Of a stretch of DNA of 64,000 nucleotides, positions 1 through 8,378 are shown piece after piece. The stretch's first letter is position 1; every line of letters starts with the position of its first letter. The position numbers and the translations under genes were made by a program. Location: contig JBHJNU010000037.1 in assembly GCA_050330515.1 (NCBI GenBank), positions 39,672 to 103,671 of the forward strand, given 5' to 3'. Under the pieces are notes generated by a model, which saw only the letters and a list, made by a program, of their open reading frames with translations, did no database searches and was not told the DNA's origin. Origin of the DNA: Maribacter_C sp050330515. GTDB lineage: Bacteria; Bacteroidota; Bacteroidia; Flavobacteriales; Flavobacteriaceae.

Positions 1-373
1 TTTGGCCGGCAACGGTATTGTGTGAAGATTGTATAAAACGGGTAGGTGTTAAAAACTGTTCGTTATTGTTAATGATATCGCCAACAAATGTCGACGAATC
101 ATCAAGACAGCCGAGTCCAGTTCCAACGATAATTGCATCTACATTTTCAAGTGCGGCCTCTTTCAAAGCAGTTTGAGAACTTACGGTGCTCATTTTTATT
201 CCCTTAGCCATTCGCCTGGCGGCCGAGGCTGAAATATAAACTTTGTAATCAGGATCTAGAACGCTGAGCTCAGTGGCGCTATACTCGGTTATTTCCTCTA
301 AAAATGCGGTGTTGTCAAAGGTTTTCTGGGCAGAAACCGAACCTGTGCCATTTATGTAAACGGGTTTTTTCAC
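1..373 (-). CDS. Ketosynthase-like protein / chain-length factor, partial at window edge
   Basis: N-terminal 124 codons of a thiolase-fold protein that runs off the left edge. It starts with GTG inside the GTGA overlap with the stop of the upstream ketosynthase, so the two are translationally coupled. Visible segments are VYINGTGSVSAQKTF at the start, ISASAARRMAKGIKMST, and DAIIVGTGLGCLDDSSTF, which is the first half of a ketosynthase fold. In aryl polyene and flexirubin clusters a catalytically inert ketosynthase-like partner (chain-length factor, ApeC type) follows its active ketosynthase, and the position here fits that role. The catalytic region lies outside the window, so activity cannot be judged. 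Confidence 0.75.
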   Translation of the reverse strand, partial: MKKPVYINGTGSVSAQKTFDNTAFLEEITEYSATELSVLDPDYKVYISASAARRMAKGIKMSTVSSQTALKEAALENVDAIIVGTGLGCLDDSSTFVGDIINNNEQFLTPTRFIQSSHNTVAGQ

Positions 374-1569
374 GCTTCCTTCGACAAAATTAAGGTGGAA
401 CAATTTCCTCCAAAACCAAAAGAATTGGAAAGTATATGGTTCAGCGCCTTTTCCTTTGTTTCAATAACGGGCAGCAAATTGAATTCCTTCATGGCCGTTT
501 TAAAATTAAGGTTAGGATAAACTTGGCTATGCTGCAATGATAAAACGGAAAAAACCGCTTCTACGCCCCCGGCCACGGCCAAGGTATGCCCGGTAAAAGC
601 TTTCGTAGAACTGAAATCGGGCACCTTATTACCGAATATACGCAACATCGCACGCCCTTCAGATAGGTCGTTATTGGGTGTTGCCGTACCGTGTGCGTTG
701 ATGTAGTCAATGTCATTGGGAGTCAAACCTGCGACTGCCAGGGCCTTTTCCATTGCCATTACGGCACCATCACCATTTTCTGAAGATGCGGTTTGATGGA
801 AGGCATCGTTCGCATTGCCATACCCTTTGACATAGGCCAAAACACTGCGATTTTCTTTGACCACCAATTCATCGGATTCTAAAACCAGGAATGCGGCGGC
901 TTCACCTAAATTGAGTCCCTTGCGGTTCTCGTCAAACGGGGTATTGTACGTATCGGATAGGATCATCAACGTTTTAAAGCCGTTAATGGTAAATTTAGAG
1001 AGCGCATCGGTACCCCCTACAATGACACGATCCAATCGGCCCGACCGGATCATACGCGCCCCGAGCATAATGGCATTGGTGGCCGAAGAACAGGCCGTAC
1101 TGATGGTGGTAACAAAACTTTCATTCAACCCCAAGTGCCCTGCTATTTTATAGGTAGAGTCACCCGCATGTAATCCGTTGATATGCATGTGATTCGCGGT
1201 ACTTTCAAAATATTCGAAAAAATATTGTTCCGACTTGTCCATACCCCCAACTGTAGTACTTGAAATGAGTCCGGTTCTATAATCGTTGATATCTACGATT
1301 CCGGCTTGATCGATAGCTTCTTGGGCGGCGATCATACCCAGCATCGGTGATCTAGAATACGTATTCGGGGGTAGGCGAAGTTTTTGTTCAAGTTCTGCAT
1401 TGGTGGCCTTGACCTCACCGACCAATATCTCATTCTTATGTATGGTGTCGATATGGGTAATCTTTGAAATGCCCGATTTGCCATGAACGAGTGATTCAAA
1501 GTTTTCTTGCACATTGTTGCCAATTGCCGAAATAATGCCCATTCCCGTAATTGCTATACCCTTACTCAT
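370..1569 (-). CDS. Beta-ketoacyl-ACP synthase (FabF-like) of the flexirubin cluster
   Basis: Full-length 399-residue elongating ketosynthase. The Cys-His-His triad is visible: Cys160 in STACSSA, His293 in NAHGTATPNND, His328 in KAFTGHTLAVAGG. It should catalyse decarboxylative Claisen condensation of malonyl-ACP with the growing aryl polyene or alkyl chain. It overlaps the following chain-length-factor-like gene by 4 bases, suggesting a KS/CLF heterodimer as known for aryl polyene synthases. It is separated from the upstream ACP gene by an intrinsic terminator and has its own -7 element, so it may be a separate transcription unit within the cluster. Confidence 0.9.
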   Translation of the reverse strand: MSKGIAITGMGIISAIGNNVQENFESLVHGKSGISKITHIDTIHKNEILVGEVKATNAELEQKLRLPPNTYSRSPMLGMIAAQEAIDQAGIVDINDYRTGLISSTTVGGMDKSEQYFFEYFESTANHMHINGLHAGDSTYKIAGHLGLNESFVTTISTACSSATNAIMLGARMIRSGRLDRVIVGGTDALSKFTINGFKTLMILSDTYNTPFDENRKGLNLGEAAAFLVLESDELVVKENRSVLAYVKGYGNANDAFHQTASSENGDGAVMAMEKALAVAGLTPNDIDYINAHGTATPNNDLSEGRAMLRIFGNKVPDFSSTKAFTGHTLAVAGGVEAVFSVLSLQHSQVYPNLNFKTAMKEFNLLPVIETKEKALNHILSNSFGFGGNCSTLILSKEA

Positions 1570-1600
1570 ACTTTGTGCCGAACCGAATTGCTTATGAGGT

Positions 1601-1608
1601 CAAAAATA
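1601..1608 (-). promoter_or_regulatory. Bacteroidota-type -7 promoter element (TATTTTTG)
   Basis: On the minus strand TATTTTTG matches TAnnTTTG and lies 32 bases before the ketosynthase ATG, just after a strong intrinsic terminator. No good TTG -33 element is seen at the usual spacing. It would restart transcription for the last genes of the cluster. Confidence 0.5.
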
Positions 1609-1670
1609 CGAATAAGGAATATGTTATTTTATAAAATTCGCGGTATCGGGAATTTCGGTTTCCAAATCCC

Positions 1671-1698
1671 CTTAAAAAAAATGCCGCGTTCAGCGGCA
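1671..1698 (-). terminator. Intrinsic terminator after the ACP gene
   Basis: On the minus strand a perfect 6-bp stem TGCCGC / GCGGCA with a 5-base loop is followed by eight Ts. It starts 33 bases after the ACP stop codon and lies inside the pigment cluster, before the last ketosynthase genes. Confidence 0.85.
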
Positions 1699-1730
1699 CT
1701 TTTCGATGTAGTATGGGTCATCAAAAAATA

Positions 1731-1988
1731 CTACCTTGTTCGATGCTCCGCGATGTAGCCGGCCATGGTATCTATAGATTCGAAAATCTTGCGCCCTTCT
1801 TTTGGATCTGCCAATTTTATGCCGTAATCTTTATCAAGCATTACTATAAGTTCCAACGCGTCAATGGAGTCGAGACCCAAACCTTCACCAAAAAGTGGGT
1901 CACTATCCGCTATTTCTTCAATGGCAATGCCTTCTAGGTTCAATTGCTCAATTATTTTCTCCTTCAGTTCTTGTTTCAGCTCGCTCAT
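1731..1988 (-). CDS. Acyl carrier protein
   Basis: 85-residue ACP with the phosphopantetheine attachment motif GLDSIDALEL (the Ser of DSID) and the usual acidic four-helix composition. It would carry growing acyl or aryl-polyene chains for the cluster ketosynthases. It overlaps the preceding ketosynthase-like gene by 4 bases (ATGA type). It is one of two ACP genes in the cluster; the other lies at 12640-12882 beside the FabF/FabG pair. Two ACPs fit separate handling of the aryl polyene chain and the alkylresorcinol precursors, which is inference. Confidence 0.92.
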   Translation of the reverse strand: MSELKQELKEKIIEQLNLEGIAIEEIADSDPLFGEGLGLDSIDALELIVMLDKDYGIKLADPKEGRKIFESIDTMAGYIAEHRTR

Positions 1989-2656
1989 TTGGTTGTATAT
2001 AATCTGATTATTTCTTCTTCTGTGTGAAATTGACCTCCTGTAGGCGATACCAGGTACAAAAAAGCCTCGTACCTATCCCTATCCATATCTACCCAACCGC
2101 ATAGCACTTTATCCGCTTTTTGGGTGTCCAGTAGGTTGTCGCTAAAATCTTTAAGATAGCCCGCATTGAATGCATCAAATATAAAAAAACTATTTTCAGT
2201 TTGAAGTTTATGTCGAATGCTTATTTCACCGATGCAAATATTGGGCAGGGTATAAACAAAAACACCGGGACTAGGATAATAATTATCGGCATCATTGATT
2301 GAAGTTTGGTACTTTCTATCGGTATCTAGGCTCGAGGCCCTATTAGAAAGGGCGATTGCTATTTTTTCGTCTCCATGTATCGTAAGTCCCTTATTAAAAA
2401 GTACTTCCGCAGCTATAAAACCTAGTTTACTCAAATTATCCATCTTGAAAAATTTGGCATAATCGAGATCTAGTTTTTTATATACCGCTTTTATAAAGTC
2501 AGGAAAATTATCCTCATCACTTTGAACCAAGGTTATACCGTTCAACGTAATAACGTTGTGACGAATATGGCAATAACTTTCTATGAAGCGATCAATATTC
2601 AATCTATCAGGTTTTTTTGCAAACAAAAATGGTGTGAAAATCGCCCACTTTTTCAT
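1985..2656 (-). CDS. Short ketosynthase-like protein of the flexirubin cluster
   Basis: About 200-223 residues, half the length of a ketosynthase. The stretch ALSNRASSLDTDRKYQ followed by FVYTLPNICIGEISIRH resembles the N-terminal lobe of ketosynthases. The catalytic histidine motifs of the C-terminal lobe are absent, so condensation activity is doubtful. Proteins of this length are commonly found in flexirubin clusters as ketosynthase-like partners. The start is uncertain. ATG at 2656 overlaps the methyltransferase end by 50 bases. A TTG at 2602, right after that stop, would begin just before the conserved-looking IESYC segment and is equally plausible. Confidence 0.65.
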   Translation of the reverse strand: MKKWAIFTPFLFAKKPDRLNIDRFIESYCHIRHNVITLNGITLVQSDEDNFPDFIKAVYKKLDLDYAKFFKMDNLSKLGFIAAEVLFNKGLTIHGDEKIAIALSNRASSLDTDRKYQTSINDADNYYPSPGVFVYTLPNICIGEISIRHKLQTENSFFIFDAFNAGYLKDFSDNLLDTQKADKVLCGWVDMDRDRYEAFLYLVSPTGGQFHTEEEIIRLYTTK

Positions 2657-3668
2657 CTGTAACAATGGTCATGCCGGCCTCTTCAACAAGCTCTTTGAAT
2701 TCTGTTGAGGTATACATTTTACTATTGCCATTGGCCAAAGCGGTAAAGTATAAAGAAGTGGCCTCTAATGTTAATTTTGCACTGCCATATTGTTGACGAT
2801 CCGTATAGGTTTCTATGATGATCAGTTCGGTTTCATTGTTCATCACACCAACTGCGACCTTCAAGATCTTTAAAATTTCATCTTTTGAAAAGCAATCTAG
2901 AAATTGACTCATCCAAATGGTGTCGGCACCAGCGGGAATTTCGGGGTTTTCGGATAACCAGTCAATTTCTTGGCCGGAAATTCGATGCGCCAGACCTCTT
3001 TCTGTAGCGTTTGCCATGGCTTTCTTCAACTGGCCGGGTAAATCGAACATTTTCACATGTACGTCTGTATCATAACTACAGCACAGAAGGGCGAACTTAC
3101 CAGTATTGCCGCCAATATCATAAATCACTTTAGGCTTTTTCTTAAAAACGGTCTGTAATGCCTCCTCGAATATTTCATCAGAGTAATAGTGATCAAAATC
3201 AAACCAAGATTTCTGCTGTGCGGGGGTAAGCTGTGAAAGACCTTCGTAAATTGTTTTCCAAGCTCCCAACTCTTTTAAGCCTGCCGGTTTTTCGGTTTCT
3301 ATGGCTTCTTGCATATGAAATAGCCCTTGATAACAGATGTCATGGGTAAAATTTATATTTGCCGAGGTCATCTGGTTGTAGTTCAAAAAATACCCGATTT
3401 TGGTCAGTTCATAGCGTTGTTCATCGTTCTTGCTAACGATATCGGCCGACTCTGCTATTTCGAGCAATACCCCAAGTCCGTATTCTGGTACCGAAAGCCC
3501 TTTTGAAATCTCGTCAAGGCTAACACCGGTCTTGCCACTTTTTTCAAAGATATAATGTAATATACCGAGCTTTCGCAGTGTAACGGTAGCTTGAAAAATG
3601 AAAGGAGCGAATGCTATATTTTGTGCCTGTTGCAGGGCATCGAATGCTTTCATAGATTTTTTCGACAT
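2607..3668 (-). CDS. SAM-dependent methyltransferase (Methyltransf_2 family)
   Basis: 353 residues. The N-terminal half is a winged-helix dimerisation domain (about 10-100). The C-terminal half is a Rossmann methyltransferase with SAM loop DIGGNTG at 184-190 and MFDLPG further on. The position where plant-type O-methyltransferases have the HDW catalytic histidine reads FLDCFSKDE, with no histidine. A ring C-methylation, which flexirubin chemistry requires on the hydroxyphenyl end, is therefore at least as plausible as O-methylation. That assignment is inference. It lies in the pigment operon between a ketosynthase and a ketosynthase-like gene. Confidence 0.85.
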   Translation of the reverse strand: MSKKSMKAFDALQQAQNIAFAPFIFQATVTLRKLGILHYIFEKSGKTGVSLDEISKGLSVPEYGLGVLLEIAESADIVSKNDEQRYELTKIGYFLNYNQMTSANINFTHDICYQGLFHMQEAIETEKPAGLKELGAWKTIYEGLSQLTPAQQKSWFDFDHYYSDEIFEEALQTVFKKKPKVIYDIGGNTGKFALLCCSYDTDVHVKMFDLPGQLKKAMANATERGLAHRISGQEIDWLSENPEIPAGADTIWMSQFLDCFSKDEILKILKVAVGVMNNETELIIIETYTDRQQYGSAKLTLEATSLYFTALANGNSKMYTSTEFKELVEEAGMTIVTDEKVGDFHTIFVCKKT

Positions 3669-3734
3669 GCTCTTATACTTAGCTGGAAATTTTAAAAAAA
3701 GCGAATTTAAGAAGTATGGCGCTTTTAAGCGTGA

Positions 3735-4883
3735 TTAATCCTTAACTTTTTGAAATATGGCCGCCGAATTACTTCCACCAAAACCTGAGGCGGTTTTTAA
3801 AAAGGTAGCTAGGTTTTTAGGAGTGGTTTCTCGAATCACGTTTAGCGGCCGAGAAACCCCAATTTCCTGAAATCCTTTAGAGGCGAACAATGTATTCCGA
3901 AACAATGAATGCATCCCTACCACGGTTTCTAAAAGGCCGGCCGCCCCTAAGGTGTGCCCGAAGTATCCCTTCAAACTGTTCAGGGGCACCGTGCCCAATT
4001 CGCAGCGGTTGAAAGCAATTGCCTCCATATCGTCATTGTAAGGTGTAGCCGTGCCATGCGCCGAAATATAATCGATTGCCTGGGGCGCCAAGGCAGCTTC
4101 CTTCAAGGCCGATTGTATACTCTTGAACAGGCCTTCACCGGTACGTGAGGGCCCTGATATATGATTCGCATCATTACAAGAAGCTTCGCCCAAAATACGA
4201 ACAGCCTCGGGTGCCAGCGACGCCACATCGTTAGTTACCAGAACACTTACGGCCACTTCGCCTAAATTCACCCCGCGGCGTGTTTTACAATAGGGGCGGC
4301 AAGGCTCAAAATCATAGGCCTGAAAGGCGTTAAAACCTGATATGGTAAAGGCTGTCAGCAATTCTCCGGCCACCACCACCACCTGATCAAATCGTCGTTG
4401 CTGTATCATTCGTTTTGCTATTGCAACAGCCAAAAGTCCTGATATGCAGGCATTTGAAACAATAATAGGTTCAGTTTTAAAACCAAAGTACTCTTTCAGC
4501 ACACCACCTAGGCCAGTTAGGTAGGAACGTTCTTCGGGAAATACGCTTGATGCGTCAAGTACATCAATATTGCCTTTGGTGGTGGAAACGATAAGTCCGA
4601 CGCGATCGGTCAATACCAATTTTGATAGTGCCAAAGTTTTACTGACCGATATTAAAAGCATTTGTTCTAAGCGGGTGTACCTAACTTTGGTCTGAAGCTT
4701 TGCAAAGGCATTACGAAGCACATCGGAAGCAATACTGGCCGCGGGAAAAGGCCTTGATAATAACAAGGGGTCGTTGATTAAGGCCAAGCCTGAAATTTCT
4801 TTAGAAATTTGATCGGCCACCGTTTCACTGTCGAAACCAAGCGATGATACTATATTATTATATGATAGATAGGTTCTATTCAT
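3735..4883 (-). CDS. Beta-ketoacyl synthase of the flexirubin cluster
   Basis: 382 residues with a complete triad: Cys146 in SNACISG, His276 in SAHGTATPYND, His310 in GYFGHTLGAAG. The N-terminal part is divergent and lacks the usual VVITGMG start, opening instead with NRTYLSYNNIVSSLG. It is probably an elongating condensing enzyme dedicated to one of the two acyl chains or the polyene. Its start overlaps the stop of the preceding thioesterase gene by 8 bases, and a 66-base gap separates it from the methyltransferase. Confidence 0.87.
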   Translation of the reverse strand: MNRTYLSYNNIVSSLGFDSETVADQISKEISGLALINDPLLLSRPFPAASIASDVLRNAFAKLQTKVRYTRLEQMLLISVSKTLALSKLVLTDRVGLIVSTTKGNIDVLDASSVFPEERSYLTGLGGVLKEYFGFKTEPIIVSNACISGLLAVAIAKRMIQQRRFDQVVVVAGELLTAFTISGFNAFQAYDFEPCRPYCKTRRGVNLGEVAVSVLVTNDVASLAPEAVRILGEASCNDANHISGPSRTGEGLFKSIQSALKEAALAPQAIDYISAHGTATPYNDDMEAIAFNRCELGTVPLNSLKGYFGHTLGAAGLLETVVGMHSLFRNTLFASKGFQEIGVSRPLNVIRETTPKNLATFLKTASGFGGSNSAAIFQKVKD

Positions 4884-5301
4884 GTAGAAGGCCTACTTTT
4901 TTCTTCCAATCTTTAAAGAACTGCGGTATGGTCAATGAGAGTTCGCCACCTAATTCAACGAAAACCTGTATAGTTTCTCCCTTACATACCACTTTACCTT
5001 CGGCATTGAAGATTTCGTACCTAAAAATCATTTTGGCCGCTTCAGAATCAACATAGGTGGTCTTAATGGCCACAACATCACCATAACGCAAGGGCAATCT
5101 GTGCTCGCAGGTAGATTTTACGATCGGTGTACTGAATGCATGTTCTTTTTGGTGTAAATAAGAGACCCCATGATGTCGACCAAAAGCTTCGCGGCCATCT
5201 TCAAAATATTGGATATAATTGCCATGCCAAACGATACCCAAGGGATCACATTCGGCAAAACGAACGCGTACCTCACTTGTATAACTGATCTCTTCTTTCA
5301 T
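4876..5301 (-). CDS. Acyl-CoA/ACP thioesterase, YbgC/4-hydroxybenzoyl-CoA thioesterase type
   Basis: 141-residue single hot-dog domain. Near the N-terminus FAECDPLGIVWHGNYIQYFEDGRE matches the family signature, with the catalytic Asp in the ECDPLG segment. It would hydrolyse an acyl thioester, either releasing product or clearing stalled chains from the cluster ACPs. Its ATG directly abuts the stop codon of the ABC permease gene, and its end overlaps the next ketosynthase, so it is part of the tightly packed operon. Confidence 0.88.
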   Translation of the reverse strand: MKEEISYTSEVRVRFAECDPLGIVWHGNYIQYFEDGREAFGRHHGVSYLHQKEHAFSTPIVKSTCEHRLPLRYGDVVAIKTTYVDSEAAKMIFRYEIFNAEGKVVCKGETIQVFVELGGELSLTIPQFFKDWKKKVGLLHE

Positions 5302-6570
5302 TTAAACGGCATTTGTTCTCCGGTTATACATGATGGCAATCATGGTGGTTGCAACAAAGAACAAAAATAACAATGTAATTTCAGGAACTAGCTCGATAAG
5401 CGCCACATTTCTTAGAAAAACATCATAGAAAGCGCTAAGTCCCCAATTCATCGGCGACAAGTTCGAAAGTACCTGCATGAACCTGGGCATTGCGAAAACC
5501 GGTACCCAAACCCCGCCCAGCGCGGCCAAAATAACAACAAAGGTCGCACCGAAGGGAGCGGACTGCTCTTGAGACTTTGCAATAGTACCGAGCAATAACC
5601 CTAATCCGATAGCGGCAAGACCTGCGAAAAAAGCGACCAGAAAGAGCATGGGGAGTTTTCCGGTAAGCTCTAGTTTCGGCAGGCCTATTGACGGGAATAC
5701 ATAAACCCCGATCATTAACATCAGCGCGAACTGTACCAAAGCAACAACCAAGAATACGATTGTTTTACCCCCAAGAACGGTGGCATACGAAATCGGATTC
5801 GTTCGCAGCCGAACAAACGTACCTTGATTCTTTTCTTTTACCATATTAATTGAGAGTGGCAAGATGATGAAGAAAATCGCGAACAAGGTCCATGCAGGAA
5901 TATTGTGTTGGGTAGAATTTGGAATGACCTGCTGATCGCCTCCCGAAGGTATAATTTCTGTATACCTGATAAAGGGATCCGTATCGAAAATAACCTCGGT
6001 GGGATCGTCGCTCATCTGCTCTTGAAAAGCTTTATAAATGGTTTGCGATTCGATTTTGGCTACCATTTGATCAATTCCGCTTTTGATCGAATTACGGAAT
6101 GAATATTGGGTGGCCGGATCAAAATAAAGTTTGATCTCTTTGGGGTCTAGTTTTGCCTTTTGCCGGGGAGCGTTCTCTTCCTCTAGGCCCAATTTTTCGA
6201 GTATCCCTTCTACGTTGTCGGCAACTTTGAGGTTGAGGTCCCTTGACAGATTCCCCGGTATTACAATGGCCATTTGGTATTTGCCAGTCTGAACGAGTTC
6301 CATCACCGTTTTTTCGGTTGATTGTAACTGAACTTCAAAAAGCGATGTGCTGTTGAGATTATCTAAGATCTTCTTGGCGACTTCCCCTTGGTCATTATCA
6401 ACTAAAAGAATCGGTATTTTGGTCTCTTTAAGGGTTTTAAAGGTACTGTCCTGTATAACGGTTATGGTGATAACCAATAAAAGGGGCATTACAAATAGAA
6501 TGGCAAGTGCGCCCCAATCTCTTATGAGCAGCAAAAACTCCTTATATGCTGAAGCCCGAAGTTTATGCAT
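5302..6570 (-). CDS. ABC-2 type transporter permease
   Basis: 422 residues with the ABC-2 layout: one N-terminal membrane helix (about 20-42), a large extracytoplasmic domain (about 45-220), then five or six helices from about 228 to the end. It pairs with the ATPase encoded just upstream, whose gene it overlaps by 8 bases. Because both lie inside the pigment operon, export or outer-membrane delivery of the pigment or a precursor is the likely job, but no substrate can be read from sequence. Confidence 0.9.
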   Translation of the reverse strand: MHKLRASAYKEFLLLIRDWGALAILFVMPLLLVITITVIQDSTFKTLKETKIPILLVDNDQGEVAKKILDNLNSTSLFEVQLQSTEKTVMELVQTGKYQMAIVIPGNLSRDLNLKVADNVEGILEKLGLEEENAPRQKAKLDPKEIKLYFDPATQYSFRNSIKSGIDQMVAKIESQTIYKAFQEQMSDDPTEVIFDTDPFIRYTEIIPSGGDQQVIPNSTQHNIPAWTLFAIFFIILPLSINMVKEKNQGTFVRLRTNPISYATVLGGKTIVFLVVALVQFALMLMIGVYVFPSIGLPKLELTGKLPMLFLVAFFAGLAAIGLGLLLGTIAKSQEQSAPFGATFVVILAALGGVWVPVFAMPRFMQVLSNLSPMNWGLSAFYDVFLRNVALIELVPEITLLFLFFVATTMIAIMYNRRTNAV

Positions 6571-7306
6571 GGTCGCGAAGGGCTTTACCGGTTAGGTATA
6601 AATAAACGTCTTCGAGAGTTTTGGTTTCTTCATATTGGTCTACCAAATCTTTTGGTTTACCTATTGCGATAAGCTTTCCGCTGTCGATGATTGCTACCCG
6701 GGTACAAAAATCTTCTGCCTCGTTCAAATGGTGCGAGGTGTAGATTATTGTTGTACCCGCTGCATTCAAATGTTTCAAATGGTCTATGATGACATTTTTT
6801 GATTGTACATCCACGCCAACTGTCGGTTCATCCAAAAACAACACTTGGGGTTCATGAAGAATGCTTGCGATGAGGTTTACCCGTCTTTTCATACCACCTG
6901 AATACGAGCTTATTTTTTTATCCGCAAATCGAGATAGCCCCAGGGTTTCCAAATGCGCATTTATGCGCTTTTTTAATGTTCTACCTTTTAAACCATAGGT
7001 ACTGCCGAAATACGCCAGGTTTTCAAAGGCGGTCAAAGACGGATATAGGGCGTATTCTTGAGGCACAATGCCTATTACTTGCTTCAAGGCAGTTTTATGG
7101 TCTTGGTAGTTGAGCCCGTTAATAGAAAATGTACCGGAAGTGGGTCTAATCAAGGCGCTCAGCATAGAAATCAATGTGGTTTTACCTGCGCCGTTGGGGC
7201 CCAATAAGCCAAATATTTCTTGCTTATCAATATTCAAATTCAACTCGGATACCGAAAAATCATCGGCACCCTTGTACTTTTTTGAAAGTTGGTTGATTTG
7301 AATCAT
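6563..7306 (-). CDS. ABC transporter ATP-binding protein
   Basis: 247-residue ATPase with Walker A GPNGAGKT (about 35-42), signature YSGGMKRR, Walker B VLFLDEPTVGVD and the H-loop in YTSHHLNEAE. It belongs to the drug-resistance/Nod factor-like exporter ATPase group. It drives the permease encoded next. A 73-base gap and a TACCTTTG element precede it, hinting at an internal promoter. Confidence 0.93.
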   Translation of the reverse strand: MIQINQLSKKYKGADDFSVSELNLNIDKQEIFGLLGPNGAGKTTLISMLSALIRPTSGTFSINGLNYQDHKTALKQVIGIVPQEYALYPSLTAFENLAYFGSTYGLKGRTLKKRINAHLETLGLSRFADKKISSYSGGMKRRVNLIASILHEPQVLFLDEPTVGVDVQSKNVIIDHLKHLNAAGTTIIYTSHHLNEAEDFCTRVAIIDSGKLIAIGKPKDLVDQYEETKTLEDVYLYLTGKALRDHA

Positions 7307-7369
7307 GTCGCTTTCTAAACCCTCAACGGGGGTAACTTTTTAAATTTTTTGCTCGGCAAACACTTTATT

Positions 7370-7377
7370 CAAAGGTA
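7370..7377 (-). promoter_or_regulatory. Possible internal -7 promoter element (TACCTTTG)
   Basis: TACCTTTG on the minus strand matches TAnnTTTG in the 73-base gap before the ABC ATPase. There is no clear -33 TTG, so this is a weak call. Confidence 0.35.
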
Positions 7378-7379
7378 GG

Positions 7380-8375
7380 CTATATTGCCTTTCTAAGCGC
7401 TTTAAAGAAAACTTCCTCTTTGTTCGCAATGGCAATTAATTGATCGGCGACTTTGTTGTAACCATCGTTTTCTGCACTTCTGTTTTTATAAATACGCGAG
7501 GCATCTAGGGCAAAATCACGCCATTGATCACCAATTTCGGTCATTTCTTTTGAGAGCTCTATGAGTTTGGTGTTGCTCAATAACTTACCTGACTCTTGTA
7601 AAAATGCTGCGTAAATATAGCGGAATCCTCCCCCGCCGGTACCTATTTCTTCTTGCATACGCACGATCTGGCCCAGATAGTGGTTGGCAACTTTGGCTCC
7701 TTTTTTCATCGGCCATTTTCTGATAAGACCCGCAATTTTTCGAATACCCTTTACCCCTACGAATGATACCGGGGCGAGCATGTCTCTGCAGGTATGCCCA
7801 ATGCCCTTGACTATCGCTTTTTCCAATTCTAGTTTTTCAGGAAACGCAATAGGGTAATACATATGTCCCTTTGGCGCAAAGGCGCCTTTTGCAAAGCGTA
7901 CTTTTTCAAGTTGCTCATCGGTTAACGTGGTTACGTTTTCCATCACGGGATCACTGATTAAATAACTGTCTTTCTCTTTGCCGTACACTACAAGGTTATG
8001 CGCATTGAAATGAAAACGGTATTCGTCAGGGAAGTATAGTAAATTGTAAACCCCGACCTGCAGCCCGACCGGATTGTTTTTTGCAAGATTTTCATCTAGC
8101 CTTTCTTTTGCCGCTTTCGGGTTTTTAAATTTCTCACGCTTGATCTTTATACCGACCCGCTTGGCGAACCGGTTGAAAATAAAGCCGGGCATAGCCCTGT
8201 AGGTTATAACAGGCGCGTGATTCACCATCAAAAAGGGAATATAGCAGAATAAAAGTCCGGAACCGATACCAAAAACCATCGGCTCGCTTACCTCAAAACC
8301 GTTATGCCGCATAAGATTGGAAACCACCCCGTTCTCGCAATGGGCCGATTGGTTATGGGTAAAATCTATCTCCAT
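7380..8375 (-). CDS. BtrH-like acyltransferase (BtrH N-terminal domain, DUF4872-like)
   Basis: 331 residues. The N-terminal papain-like BtrH fold has a candidate triad Cys13 (HCEN), His126 (FNAHNLV) and Asp142 (LISDPV). BtrH in butirosin biosynthesis moves an acyl group from a carrier protein onto an acceptor. By analogy this enzyme could move an acyl or polyene group from ACP to a hydroxyl, for example forming the ester between polyene and dialkylresorcinol; that is inference. It lies three bases after a small conserved gene and before the ABC exporter. Confidence 0.8.
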   Translation of the reverse strand: MEIDFTHNQSAHCENGVVSNLMRHNGFEVSEPMVFGIGSGLLFCYIPFLMVNHAPVITYRAMPGFIFNRFAKRVGIKIKREKFKNPKAAKERLDENLAKNNPVGLQVGVYNLLYFPDEYRFHFNAHNLVVYGKEKDSYLISDPVMENVTTLTDEQLEKVRFAKGAFAPKGHMYYPIAFPEKLELEKAIVKGIGHTCRDMLAPVSFVGVKGIRKIAGLIRKWPMKKGAKVANHYLGQIVRMQEEIGTGGGGFRYIYAAFLQESGKLLSNTKLIELSKEMTEIGDQWRDFALDASRIYKNRSAENDGYNKVADQLIAIANKEEVFFKALRKAI

Positions 8376-8378
8376 CGT

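Noticed and set aside
7321..7345. Small CCCTCAACGGGGG hairpin before the ABC ATPase as a terminator
   Set aside because: The stem is only three or four base pairs and no T-run follows on the coding strand.
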